This document shows, in pieces, positions 1 to 8,909 of a DNA stretch of 34,558 bases. A program made the position numbers and the translations under genes. The stretch is from the NCBI GenBank assembly GCA_016932075.1, contig JAFGDP010000117.1, positions 1 to 34,558 of the forward strand, given 5' to 3'. Origin of the DNA: Chitinispirillaceae bacterium. Lineage in GTDB: Bacteria > Fibrobacterota > Chitinivibrionia > Chitinivibrionales > Chitinispirillaceae. The notes beneath the pieces were generated by a model, which did no database searches, was not told the DNA's origin, and was given only the letters and a program-made list of their open reading frames with translations. Positions within the stretch are counted from its first letter, which is position 1; each line of letters begins with the position of its first letter.

Positions 1-155
1 ATCCGGTGCCGGGCCGAAAAAAACACTTGCGTTTTAAATGGGGAATATCTTAATTATGAAAAAGACCATTGGCCCGGGCTGCACGGAGAGGAAAAGGTAT
101 ACTATCTGATGAGCGTATTGAAAATCCGCTTAATCCTAAATTCAGATAAAAATTA

Positions 156-185
156 TTGCTCTATCTCAATAATTTATTATATTAT
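156..185 (+). promoter_or_regulatory. Candidate promoter of the envelope gene cluster
   Basis: A TTGCTC -35-like hexamer (156-161) is followed after 18 nt by TATTAT (180-185) in very AT-rich DNA about 55 nt before the first gene. Overlapping TATTAT and TATATT alternatives exist, so the exact -10 is uncertain. The rest of 1-240 shows no gene; its longest start-to-stop stretch I noticed (ATG at 56) is 17 codons. The gene at 241 lacks a Shine-Dalgarno motif; only an A-run precedes its ATG. Confidence 0.3.
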
Positions 186-240
186 CCCTCGTCGGTTGCA
201 TTTAACAAAGTTACTTACCATTTAAGCCCTTAAAAAAAAT

Positions 241-1743
241 ATGAACAAACGACAAACTACCATGGCTGGAATCTGTTGTGTGTGTGTCCTGCTTCTTGCT
301 GCTTTTTCCGCGAGTGCAGGAAGGACGATCGTCGTTCCCCGCGACTTTCCCACTATTCATGCAGCGCTTGGTGAAACCGATGCCGGCGATACCGTTTTTG
401 TCAGCAAGGGAAGGTACGCCGAGAACATCGCTTTGGTCGACAACGTTGCTCTTATAGGTGAAGATATGCTTACGACCATCATTGATGGCCGGCGTGTCGC
501 ACCCTGCGTGATCGGCGCCGATGGAGCGGTGGTCAGGGGTTTCACCATTATAAATGGCCAGACGGGCGTGCTCTGCAAGAACACCCGTCCCACCATTGAA
601 AGGAATTTTATTGTTGACAACAAAGGGGCGGGCATTCATGCCCTCATCGCACTGCCGGATATTAACAATAATGTCATCTATCGTAACGAATGGACCGGAA
701 TCTTTCTTGAATCAGCCCGAAGCACGAGGACGTCGATTGACCATAACGTGATTCTCGAAAACGGGTATTGCGGAATCTTCTGTGCGCACCGTACCGAAGT
801 CCTTGTCCGCAATAATATCCTCATAGCAAACAAACAGTATGGTATTTTCGTCGCCCCGGAATCACATAAGACGCGTATTATCCACAACAATATGTGGAGA
901 AACCGGCTTCCCTACAACGGCGATGCAGTCATGCAGCCGAACAATATGCAGAAGCCGCCCAATTTCATCTCCGCAGGACACCCTGAGTACAACTATTTCA
1001 TCAAGCCGGTATCCGCCTGCAAGGGCAAAGGGGAGAATGGCACCGACATCGGACTCATCTCGGAACAGATGGTTGTTGCGATGGCCACTGACGCCGATGG
1101 TGACGGAATCCCCGACGAAATGGACCAGTGTGCTGATGTGCCGGAAGACAAGGATAATTTCGAAGACCAGGACGGCTGCCCGGACTATGACAATGACAAG
1201 GACGGGATATACGATTCTCAGGATCAGTGTCCTGACCAGCCCGAAGACCGCGACGGTTTCCAGGATCTCGACGGCTGCCCGGACCCTGACAATGATAAAG
1301 ACGGTATTCCGGACGCATCCGACAATTGCCCGAACCAGCCCGAAACGTACAATAATTTCAAGGACAGTGACGGCTGCCCGGACGAAGAGCCTAAGGAGAT
1401 CAAACAGACACTAACCCTCCACGGGGTGAATTTCAAAACCGCCTCGGCCGAATTGCTGGAAGAGTCATACTTTGTCCTTGAGAAAGTATTCAACAGCCTT
1501 GAGGCGTTTCCGAACGTTAGGGTCGAAATAGCAGGTCACACCGATAGCGAGGGCGGCGACAGTTATAATTTGGCGCTCTCAAACGATCGCGCAACCTCGG
1601 TCATGAATTATTTGATAAGCCGTGGAATCAGTGCGGACCGCCTGCGGGCGAAAGGGTATGGCGAAACCCGACCGATAGCTTCCAATAATACGGCTGAAGG
1701 AAGGGCGAAAAATCGACGGGTGGAAGTGATCCCGATTAAATAA
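241..1743 (+). CDS. OmpA-family outer-membrane/peptidoglycan anchor with beta-helix and TSP3 repeats
   Basis: A 500-residue exported protein with three visible parts. Residues 1-26 are a signal peptide (hydrophobic core LLLAAFSASA, then GRTIVV). Residues about 30-270 look like a right-handed parallel beta-helix of the NosD/pectate-lyase type, with recurring 'NNxI..N..GI' turns. Residues about 282-385 hold thrombospondin type-3 calcium-binding repeats with DADGDGIPD, DNDKDGI and DGCPD motifs. Residues about 388-500 are an OmpA C-terminal domain, including HTDSEG, LSNDRA, GYGETRP and NRRVE; the Asp and Arg are those that bind diaminopimelate in the family. It should anchor an envelope structure to peptidoglycan while exposing a beta-helix that could bind carbohydrate. 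It lies 25 nt before the barrel-TPR gene and probably belongs to the same transcript. A beta-helix fused to TSP3-OmpA is an unusual architecture. The function of the beta-helix is not known. Confidence 0.9.
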   Translation: MNKRQTTMAGICCVCVLLLAAFSASAGRTIVVPRDFPTIHAALGETDAGDTVFVSKGRYAENIALVDNVALIGEDMLTTIIDGRRVAPCVIGADGAVVRGFTIINGQTGVLCKNTRPTIERNFIVDNKGAGIHALIALPDINNNVIYRNEWTGIFLESARSTRTSIDHNVILENGYCGIFCAHRTEVLVRNNILIANKQYGIFVAPESHKTRIIHNNMWRNRLPYNGDAVMQPNNMQKPPNFISAGHPEYNYFIKPVSACKGKGENGTDIGLISEQMVVAMATDADGDGIPDEMDQCADVPEDKDNFEDQDGCPDYDNDKDGIYDSQDQCPDQPEDRDGFQDLDGCPDPDNDKDGIPDASDNCPNQPETYNNFKDSDGCPDEEPKEIKQTLTLHGVNFKTASAELLEESYFVLEKVFNSLEAFPNVRVEIAGHTDSEGGDSYNLALSNDRATSVMNYLISRGISADRLRAKGYGETRPIASNNTAEGRAKNRRVEVIPIK

Positions 1744-1768
1744 TACTTCTTCGAAAAAAGGTTGGTGT

Positions 1769-4195
1769 ATGGCGACAACGATTTTGAAGGTTAAGCATTC
1801 GTCGGTGAAAGCATTTTGTATATGTATAGGGGTATGGGCAATGCTGCTTTCGGGGGCGCAGGACGTTTTTGCGGCGGGTGACGGTGGGTATGCCGCTCCC
1901 TATTTCCAGGCCGATTTTATCCAGACACTCTCCGAATGGCACTCGCCGCTCGTGAATCCGGCGCTGCTCTATCGTGTCAACCAGAAGCACTGGGATTTCG
2001 GCTGGTATCAATATGCGATCGCAGAAGAGGGGCTTGGGTATCAGCAGATGAGCCTTCTATGGCCCTATTACCGCAATCATACCTTCGGCGGAACATTACT
2101 ATGGAATTCCAGCGGAATCGACGGCGTTCGCATCGACGGGACGCCCACGGGTTTGCGTTACTATTTCATGGATTTCTGGTTTATCTTCCATTACAGCTGG
2201 AGAATCATTCCTGCGGTTTCGATTGGCGCCAATTTGAAATTGCGGTATGAAGACCAGTTCAATATCAAGGAGGGATTCAGCACGGTCCCGGGGATTGACA
2301 TCGGCGTTTACTGGAACCCGATCGACCATTATCGGTACGGCGATCTTGGCGTAAGCGTGAATGTGCAGGATATCGTACCCACCCAGATCAACTGGGGTGA
2401 TGAGGCGGCTACTCCGGATTTCGAAAACGAGATGGTGGTCAACCGTGCGCGTGTTGGCGTGCGTTATGCCGCGCTGAATGATAATCTGGTTTGGGACGGC
2501 GAGTTGGTGCTTGATAACGCGCTGAGGGACCTTATCGGGGCGATTTCCGATAGCTATATGAATATGGCCAAAGCACTTGATTCGCTGGGCAATCTTGACG
2601 GCGTATTTCCCATTACTCCCCGTTTCGGTTCGCACTTCAAGATCATGTTCATCTACCAGGTCTGGCTCAAGTGCGGGCTGGCAAACACCTATACCCCGTA
2701 CCTCGGCTTTAATTACAACCTGATTTACCTCCTGCCCGAAATGATCAACTATGTTAATCTCGATTTTCATATGGGTTACAACTTCCTCGACCGTGCCGGC
2801 ACGGTCCGCGATGACCGCGGATTTACCCTTATGACAAAGATCGGCACCGACTTCGGTCAGACGCGCGAACAGTTTCTCTCCAAGAAGCTGTATGACAAAC
2901 TTATTCTTGCGCCTATGGATGCCTACAACGAGGCCATGCGTCTGTATCTCGCAGGCAAATACTGGGAGGCGGGTTTTGCATTTGGGAAGGTCCTCTCGCT
3001 GTTTCCCAATTTTCATCTGAACGATAAAGCTACCTGGTATCTGGGCGATTCCTACACAAAACTTTATATGAATGATATCGCCCGCGAAGTGTTCAAGGAA
3101 GCGCTGGAGGAGTATACTACTTCCGAAATGCGTTCAAAATATATTTACGGTCTTGAGCGCCTTGATTACCGTGAAGGCAACTACGACGACGCGCTCAAGA
3201 ATCATGCGTTCATTATCAATCTTTATCCGGAAAGCGAAATCCGTGCCGATGCCGATTATCTGGCCGGCGAAATACAGTTTCTGCGAAAGAACTACAATGT
3301 CGCTGAACAGCTGTTTACCGGAATCAAGCCTGGTGATCCTTCGTATCTTTATGCCCAGTATACGCTCGCCATCATTAATGTTGAAAACAACAAAGAGCAA
3401 ACCGCAATCCAGTGTCTTACCAGTATTATTAAGGACAGTACCCAGGAGTCATCCGACCAGCTCCTGCAGGATGCTGCGAATCTCAAGCTGGGGCACGTGT
3501 ACTATGAAAGCGGAGACAAGCTCCGTCAGGCGGTGGAAGCGTACCAGCGCGTACCCGACGGGTCGCCATTCCAGGATGAAGCATTGCTTGCTACTGCGTG
3601 GTCCTGGATGAAGGTCAACCGTCCTGCGGAAGCGGTGCAGGCGGTAGAGCATCTTATTTTCAACCATCCGGAATCGCCGCTGGTGCCGGAAGCGTACCTC
3701 GTCAAAGGGTATGCGCTGATGCTGCTCAAGCGTAATGCCGAGGCGGTCAATACCCTTGAGCAGTGTTTGAATGCGTGCAAACAAGATTTCGTGACTGCCG
3801 AGGCGCTAGAAAAGCGGAAGGCCAAGTTCGAGGAATATGTAACGAAATTTTCGCCCACGTCGGGGAAGATTAAAAAGAATGCATTGCGAAAACCGACCAA
3901 TAAAACATTGGAGGAACGCCCGGAACTGGAGAAGGAGTTCCAGAAATACGCCAAGGAGTCTAAAGCCTTTTTCGTTTATACGCTGCTTGCCAAGTCGCAT
4001 AGCCGGTTCTTTATGCGCAAGGATGAAGTCGTGACCGATGCCGAATACGCGCTGGCAAAGGCAACGGCAATGATGAAAGCCAAAGACGTGATTTCAGGGC
4101 AGAAAAAGGCTGATGAGCAGGAGCAAAAAATCAAGGACGAAGAGGAAAAGCTCAAGCGAGAGCTGGAAGAGCTTGAAAAACAAGAACAGGAATAA
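1769..4195 (+). CDS. Outer-membrane beta-barrel fused to periplasmic TPR domain
   Basis: An 808-residue protein with a signal peptide (about residues 1-35, ending near DVFAA). Residues about 40-375 alternate aromatic and polar residues in short strands rich in Tyr, Trp and Gly, typical of an outer-membrane barrel of the PorV/FadL-like sort. Residues about 380-690 form tetratricopeptide repeats (for example AMRLYLAGKYWEAGFAFGKV and DALKNHAFIINLYPES). The last 35 residues are a highly charged Glu/Lys coiled coil. The ATG follows AAGG at good spacing. It sits between the OmpA gene and the giant TPR gene. A barrel joined to TPRs would place a protein-binding solenoid in the periplasm tied to the outer membrane, a plausible docking site for the 1238-residue TPR neighbour. 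The barrel assignment is by sequence texture, not by a recognised family signature. Confidence 0.8.
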   Translation: MATTILKVKHSSVKAFCICIGVWAMLLSGAQDVFAAGDGGYAAPYFQADFIQTLSEWHSPLVNPALLYRVNQKHWDFGWYQYAIAEEGLGYQQMSLLWPYYRNHTFGGTLLWNSSGIDGVRIDGTPTGLRYYFMDFWFIFHYSWRIIPAVSIGANLKLRYEDQFNIKEGFSTVPGIDIGVYWNPIDHYRYGDLGVSVNVQDIVPTQINWGDEAATPDFENEMVVNRARVGVRYAALNDNLVWDGELVLDNALRDLIGAISDSYMNMAKALDSLGNLDGVFPITPRFGSHFKIMFIYQVWLKCGLANTYTPYLGFNYNLIYLLPEMINYVNLDFHMGYNFLDRAGTVRDDRGFTLMTKIGTDFGQTREQFLSKKLYDKLILAPMDAYNEAMRLYLAGKYWEAGFAFGKVLSLFPNFHLNDKATWYLGDSYTKLYMNDIAREVFKEALEEYTTSEMRSKYIYGLERLDYREGNYDDALKNHAFIINLYPESEIRADADYLAGEIQFLRKNYNVAEQLFTGIKPGDPSYLYAQYTLAIINVENNKEQTAIQCLTSIIKDSTQESSDQLLQDAANLKLGHVYYESGDKLRQAVEAYQRVPDGSPFQDEALLATAWSWMKVNRPAEAVQAVEHLIFNHPESPLVPEAYLVKGYALMLLKRNAEAVNTLEQCLNACKQDFVTAEALEKRKAKFEEYVTKFSPTSGKIKKNALRKPTNKTLEERPELEKEFQKYAKESKAFFVYTLLAKSHSRFFMRKDEVVTDAEYALAKATAMMKAKDVISGQKKADEQEQKIKDEEEKLKRELEELEKQEQE

Positions 4196-4243
4196 CGCCA
4201 TATACCGTTCATGAAATAGTCTGCTACCAAGGAGAAGTGTTCA

Positions 4244-7200
4244 ATGCAGAAGATGAACCGCACATTAGTCATACTATTAACCGTTTTATTCGCGGCCGTA
4301 ACCGTAGCTCCGGTTACTACCTACGCGGCAAAAAGAGATGACGAGCGCAAAAGGAAAATCGAGCAGAAACTCAAGGAACTGGAGGAGAAAAAGCAGAAGT
4401 TGCGCGAAAGGGCGATTAAAGATGTGGAAAAGAACCGGATAAGCGGAAAAAGCCTTGACGAAGTCATTAACCGATGGGAAAAGCTGCTCGACAACTGCGA
4501 GTCGGGCAAAAAATCTCTCCGGTGCGCGGATGCGATGTATAATCTCGGCAGCCTGTATTATGAAAAATCGCGTGATGAGTTTATCAAAGCGCGTGAAGCT
4601 TACGAAAGGGCCATGGATGAGTATGAGAAAAATCCGAGCGGTCCGGAACCGGTAAATCCATTGCCGGATTATGCGAAATCACTTGCCATGTATGAGTCGC
4701 TGGCCCGTGATTACCCGGAGTTCAACAAAGTCAGCGAAGCGTATTATCAAATGGGTAATATTTATCTCCTTATGGGGGATATTGACGGCTGCAAGAAGGT
4801 GTTTACGAAAATCGTCGATGATTTTCCGCAGAGTCCGCGGGCCTCAATGGCGCATTTCAAGCTTTCCGATCTCTGTTATCTCGACCATAACACCACCTGC
4901 GCGATCAAGCACTTGGAAAAGGTGAAGGAAAAGGAGGTGGATCTCCAGACATGGGAAATGGTGCACTACCGTAAGGGCGAGGTGTATTACAACAGGGGTG
5001 ATTTCGATAAGGCAATTGATCTTTTCTTTACCTATATTGAACGGTGCGATAACGGCATGTACAAAAAGCGCGAATTCAGGGAGATGGCGCTTGAATTCAT
5101 GGCGATAAGTTTTTCGGACATGCCCAACGGCGCCGAAGAGGCCATACGGTATTTCAACCGTCACGGTCATAAACCGTATGAAGCGCAGGTAATGTATACG
5201 ATCGGGATGAAAAACCGGATTCACGGCCAGTGGGAAGATGCGATAAAGTCGCTCACCACGACCCTGAATAAATATCCCTACTATAAAGATGCTCCATTGG
5301 CGCGTCAGATGCTTATTGAATGCTTTGTAGTAAAGAAGGACTACGAAAAAGCCAACAAGGAGCGGGTGCGGCTGGTTGACGATTACGGTCCCGGCAGCAA
5401 GTGGTATTCAAAAAACCAGGGCGAGAAGGCGGTAATAGAGCAGTCACGCAACGAAATCAAGAAAGCGATCGGTTCAATCGCCATTTACTACCACGCTCTT
5501 GCGCAGAAAAAGAAGGACAAATCTCTTTTCGAGAAGGCGCTTAAGCGGTATCAGGAATTTTTCAAGGAGTTTCCTGATGATATGTGGCGGACGTATGAAT
5601 ATGAATACAATGTCGCGGAAATTTACAACGCCCTCGGCGATTGCGAAAAGGCGGCTGAATACTATGAGCGTGTTGCGGAAAAGGACATTTCCAAATTTCC
5701 TGAATACAAGGCCGAAATCGACACGCTCGGCATGGATCAGGATGAAGTTGAAAAATTGAGGAAAAAGTCTGATAAGGGACCGATCTTGATTTCTCAAGAG
5801 GATGCCGGATATAACGTCATCGTTGCGCTTGATGTCTGTCGCAAGAAATCAATCGCGCGAAAGGGTATTACCGAGGAAAAAGCGTACCTGCTTCCGGAGA
5901 CCCGTAAGCTTCTTGATTATGCAGAAAAATATCACACCCGGTTTCCGAAAAGCTCGAACGCCCCCGAGGTGCTGTATCTGGCCGGTAACATCCACTATTC
6001 CGCCAAACAGTATGACAATGCAATTCGTGTGTTCAAGCAGATATCCGAAAGCTACCCTTCAAGCAAAATGGCCGACAAGGGCCTGCGGATGCTTGCCAAC
6101 AGCTATTCGAGCATGGGCCAATTCGAGCAGGCCATGAGCATGTACCGGCTCCTGATCGAAAAGCAGAAACCTAATTCGCCTGAACAGATGGAAGTCATTG
6201 ATCTCGCCGCGGGTGCGATGTACAAGCGGGCAGAGTCAATCGAGAAAAAAGGCGATAAGCTCCTTGCGGCTGAGGCGTACCAGAAAATTTCCGAGCAGTT
6301 TCCCACGAGCAAGGTTGCTGACCGTGGATGGTTCCAGGCTGGTGTATGTTTTGAAAAAATGAAAAACTACGACAAGGCTGCGGAGCTTTTTGAGGGCCTG
6401 CCAAGTAAATTTCCGAAATCGACGCTTCGGGAAAAGGCGTTTCTTCGTGCCGCCGATAATTATAAAACCTTGAAAAATTACGAGCGGGCTGCTCAGGTGT
6501 ACCAGACCGGCGCGAATACGGTCACCCGCGCCGAGTTCGCCATTCCGAGCCTCTCTTCAGCTTCAGAATGTTTCCAGAAGCTGGAACAGTTCGAAATGGC
6601 CGGCAAGATGTTCGAAATAATCTATGAGCGGTACTCAAATGATCCTAAGACGCCGCAGGCGCTGTATAATGCCGGACTCATGTTTGAAAAAGGGAAGCTG
6701 TATTCGAATGCCATAAACGTCTATTTCACCTTGTCAAAACGGTTTCCGGAATCGGAATACGCGGCAGAGGCGTTCTTCTCTGTGGGGCTTTGTTATGAAA
6801 AAATGGGCCAGTACGGCGATATGGCCTCGGTATTTGCCGAATATGCCCAGAAGTTCTCTGCTGACCGATATAAGCAGGTGCAGGCGCGTGTTAAAGCGGG
6901 TAACGCCTACCTGAATATGGGTAATTTTAATGAGGCTGAAAAGAATTATCTCATGGCGGTGAGCGTCTATGAGAAATTCCATAAGAGCAGCGATATGGAT
7001 GTAGGAAACGTGGCTGAAGCGTATTATAAAATAGGGGAGATTTATTTCAAGAAATTCAGCCAGATAAAACTGGAAGCCAAAAACGTACGGCAGATGAGGG
7101 ATAAGGTAAAAGAAAAGACCAAGGTGCTTGAGGAGTCGGCTAAAAATTACGCAAAGGCAATAGAAATAGGAGTTGAGGAGTGGACCATTAAGGCGACCTA

Positions 7201-7960
7201 TATGATAGGTCAAGGTTTCGTCGATATGGCTGAGGCGGTGTCGAACCAGACCCTTTTTGGCAGTGCCGAACAGCGAATCGGTTCAAAAGTCAAAATTCTC
7301 TCGAGCCTCGACAAGTACTACCAGAAAGCGCAGGAATATTTTTATAAAAATATTGAATGGGCGCACAACCAGGATATCGGTGGCGAGTATGTTGATAAAT
7401 CCATTGACAAATTCATGGAGATGCTGTTCCGCAAGGGCGATATCATGGAGGAGGTCGGTCGTATCCTGAAAAACGCTCCTCTGCCCAAGGGATTATCCCC
7501 TGAAGAGCAAGAGGCGTATCGTCAGGTGCTCGAGGAGAAATGGCTTGAGGCTATTGATGCTGCGCTTCCACGCTATGAAGAAGCGGTGCGGGCCGCAAAG
7601 GATCTGGGAATCGCCCAAAACCAGTGGCTTGACCGGATCAAGGAACGGATCACGGAGATTAATCCCAATTCAGAGGTTTTGGCTTTTGAGATAAAGCAAT
7701 GGGAGCCGAAGCCGAAACCGGTTCAAGAACAAGCGGGCTCCGAGGATGCGGTCGGTTCTGGTGAGGAGAGGGATATATCCGCTTCGTATTCCGACCTTGA
7801 CCCTCAAACCGGACGGGAAATGCAAAGGATTCAAAATATTATGAATATGGAGATTCCGGCGTCGGATAAGATCAAGCAGCTCAATAGGATAGAAATGGAA
7901 GCGCGCCGGAATATCGAGCTTGAAGAAGGCAGAATACGGGAATTAAAAGAGAAATTGTAA
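4244..7960 (+). CDS. Giant periplasmic TPR scaffold protein
   Basis: A 1238-residue exported protein. Residues 1-29 are a signal peptide ending in TTYAA. A charged coiled coil (residues about 30-65, Lys/Glu-rich) follows, then a long array of tetratricopeptide repeats through residue about 930. Typical units include YYQMGNIYLLMGDIDGCKKVF, LYLAGNIHYSAKQYDNAIRV and AFFSVGLCYEKMGQYGDMA. The C-terminal third is helical and charged, ending in a coiled coil. A clear AAGGAG lies ahead of the ATG. TPR solenoids bind other proteins; length and export suggest a periplasm-spanning scaffold between the preceding barrel-TPR protein and the downstream ExbB/ExbD motor. This resembles in kind the TPR components of the Myxococcus Glt machine, but I cannot show orthology. 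No enzymatic motif is visible. Confidence 0.85.
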   Translation: MQKMNRTLVILLTVLFAAVTVAPVTTYAAKRDDERKRKIEQKLKELEEKKQKLRERAIKDVEKNRISGKSLDEVINRWEKLLDNCESGKKSLRCADAMYNLGSLYYEKSRDEFIKAREAYERAMDEYEKNPSGPEPVNPLPDYAKSLAMYESLARDYPEFNKVSEAYYQMGNIYLLMGDIDGCKKVFTKIVDDFPQSPRASMAHFKLSDLCYLDHNTTCAIKHLEKVKEKEVDLQTWEMVHYRKGEVYYNRGDFDKAIDLFFTYIERCDNGMYKKREFREMALEFMAISFSDMPNGAEEAIRYFNRHGHKPYEAQVMYTIGMKNRIHGQWEDAIKSLTTTLNKYPYYKDAPLARQMLIECFVVKKDYEKANKERVRLVDDYGPGSKWYSKNQGEKAVIEQSRNEIKKAIGSIAIYYHALAQKKKDKSLFEKALKRYQEFFKEFPDDMWRTYEYEYNVAEIYNALGDCEKAAEYYERVAEKDISKFPEYKAEIDTLGMDQDEVEKLRKKSDKGPILISQEDAGYNVIVALDVCRKKSIARKGITEEKAYLLPETRKLLDYAEKYHTRFPKSSNAPEVLYLAGNIHYSAKQYDNAIRVFKQISESYPSSKMADKGLRMLANSYSSMGQFEQAMSMYRLLIEKQKPNSPEQMEVIDLAAGAMYKRAESIEKKGDKLLAAEAYQKISEQFPTSKVADRGWFQAGVCFEKMKNYDKAAELFEGLPSKFPKSTLREKAFLRAADNYKTLKNYERAAQVYQTGANTVTRAEFAIPSLSSASECFQKLEQFEMAGKMFEIIYERYSNDPKTPQALYNAGLMFEKGKLYSNAINVYFTLSKRFPESEYAAEAFFSVGLCYEKMGQYGDMASVFAEYAQKFSADRYKQVQARVKAGNAYLNMGNFNEAEKNYLMAVSVYEKFHKSSDMDVGNVAEAYYKIGEIYFKKFSQIKLEAKNVRQMRDKVKEKTKVLEESAKNYAKAIEIGVEEWTIKATYMIGQGFVDMAEAVSNQTLFGSAEQRIGSKVKILSSLDKYYQKAQEYFYKNIEWAHNQDIGGEYVDKSIDKFMEMLFRKGDIMEEVGRILKNAPLPKGLSPEEQEAYRQVLEEKWLEAIDAALPRYEEAVRAAKDLGIAQNQWLDRIKERITEINPNSEVLAFEIKQWEPKPKPVQEQAGSEDAVGSGEERDISASYSDLDPQTGREMQRIQNIMNMEIPASDKIKQLNRIEMEARRNIELEEGRIRELKEKL

Positions 7961-8016
7961 AAAGAACCAAGACATTTCTTTCACAATATAGGGGAGGAAA
8001 GGAGTAGCCCTATGTA

Positions 8017-8103
8017 ATGGAAGAGAGACAAGAAAAAGCTTTTAGTTTGAAATTAACGGAAACTATATTTAGTTATTACATCAACCCTATATACATTTTG
8101 TGA
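8017..8103 (+). CDS. Possible 28-residue small protein or leader peptide before the ExbB-type gene
   Basis: An ATG at 8017 opens 28 codons with a charged N-terminus (MEERQEK) and a hydrophobic, aromatic C-terminus (IFSYYINPIYIL). The TGA at 8101-8103 touches the GAGGAGG ribosome site of the next gene, a geometry that allows translational coupling. A strong AAGGAG (7999-8004) lies 12 nt upstream. The same AAGGAG is better placed (7 nt) for an ATG at 8012 that is immediately followed by TAA, a start-stop minimal ORF. Either reading may be chance in AT-rich DNA; I see no family match. Confidence 0.25.
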   Translation: MEERQEKAFSLKLTETIFSYYINPIYIL

Positions 8104-8116
8104 GGAGGTTTTTATT

Positions 8117-8743
8117 ATGCAGATGTTCAATTTTCTTCTTCTCGGTTTTCAGTCCTCTGCATGGCTTATTATGTGGATCCTGCTGTTCGTTGCTTTTTTC
8201 GGTTTGGGTTTGTTTATTGAGCGGTTCTATTACCTGTTTCTCAAATGTGACTGGGGAACCAGTTCTTTCATGAGTACCATTTCAAAATATATAAAAGCCG
8301 GAGATTTTGAGCGTGCGTCCAAATATGCCAGCACCGTTAACACCCCTCTTGCCAAGGGTGTGCTCAGCGTTCTCATGAACAGGACCAAGGGGCCGAAGGC
8401 CATTAAGAAGTCCGTTGACGAGGTTTTTCTTTCTGAGGGTCCGCGTATCAAACGTAACGTTTTCCTCTTGAATACCTTTGCCAACCTCGCAACGCTGATC
8501 GGTCTGACCGGTACGATTTACGGCACGATGGAATGTTTTGACGCCATCGCCAATGCCCCGGCGGCACAGCGTGCACAGCAGCTTGCTGCAGGTATTTCGA
8601 TCACCATGTCAGCGACGCTGATGGGGCTTTTAGTCGCGGTACCGTGCATTCTTGCGCATGGGATTCTCAGCGGAAAGGCCGACAAGATTGTGGAAGATAT
8701 GGACGAGAAGACCACGAAGCTTATTAATGCCGTTGAGGACTGA
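8117..8743 (+). CDS. MotA/TolQ/ExbB-type proton channel subunit
   Basis: A 208-residue inner-membrane protein with the family's three-helix layout: TM1 about residues 14-36, a cytoplasmic stretch of about 80 residues (GDFERASKYA), TM2 about 116-136 (LIGLTGTIYGTMECFDAIA) and TM3 about 161-183 (TMSATLMGLLVAVPCILAH). The TLIGLTGTIYG and ATLMGLLVAVP segments are the hallmark pore-lining motifs with conserved Thr. In this family a pentamer surrounds an ExbD/TolR dimer and converts proton flow into mechanical work. Two ExbD-type genes follow directly, a TolQ-TolR-TolR-like order matching AglR-AglQ-AglS. Start supported by GAGGAGG. The cytoplasmic loop lacks the extra domains of MotA. Confidence 0.93.
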   Translation: MQMFNFLLLGFQSSAWLIMWILLFVAFFGLGLFIERFYYLFLKCDWGTSSFMSTISKYIKAGDFERASKYASTVNTPLAKGVLSVLMNRTKGPKAIKKSVDEVFLSEGPRIKRNVFLLNTFANLATLIGLTGTIYGTMECFDAIANAPAAQRAQQLAAGISITMSATLMGLLVAVPCILAHGILSGKADKIVEDMDEKTTKLINAVED

Positions 8744-8863
8744 ACATTTCCACAATTCATTGAATGAGAATTAGAGAGTTTGGGACATCTTTCAAGAGGA
8801 GTGGAGCATATAAAATAGTTGTAATGAAATGGAAAATTATAACGTTTTATTAGCGAGTGCTTC

Positions 8864-8892
8864 TTAACCTTTTAGAGGAAGTAACGTATACT
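8864..8892 (+). promoter_or_regulatory. Candidate internal promoter before first ExbD-type gene
   Basis: TTAACC (8864-8869) and TATACT (8887-8892) are separated by 17 nt. A start about 7 nt downstream would give a leader of only about 10 nt before the ATG at 8910, which has only a weak CAGGA as ribosome site. It lies in the 166-nt gap after the channel gene. Confidence 0.35.
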
Positions 8893-8909
8893 TCAACAGG
8901 ATTACTACT

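Noticed and set aside
2099..3016. 305-codon open frame on the minus strand
   Set aside because: It is antisense to the barrel-TPR gene, has no domain or signal, and follows from the codon use of the real gene.
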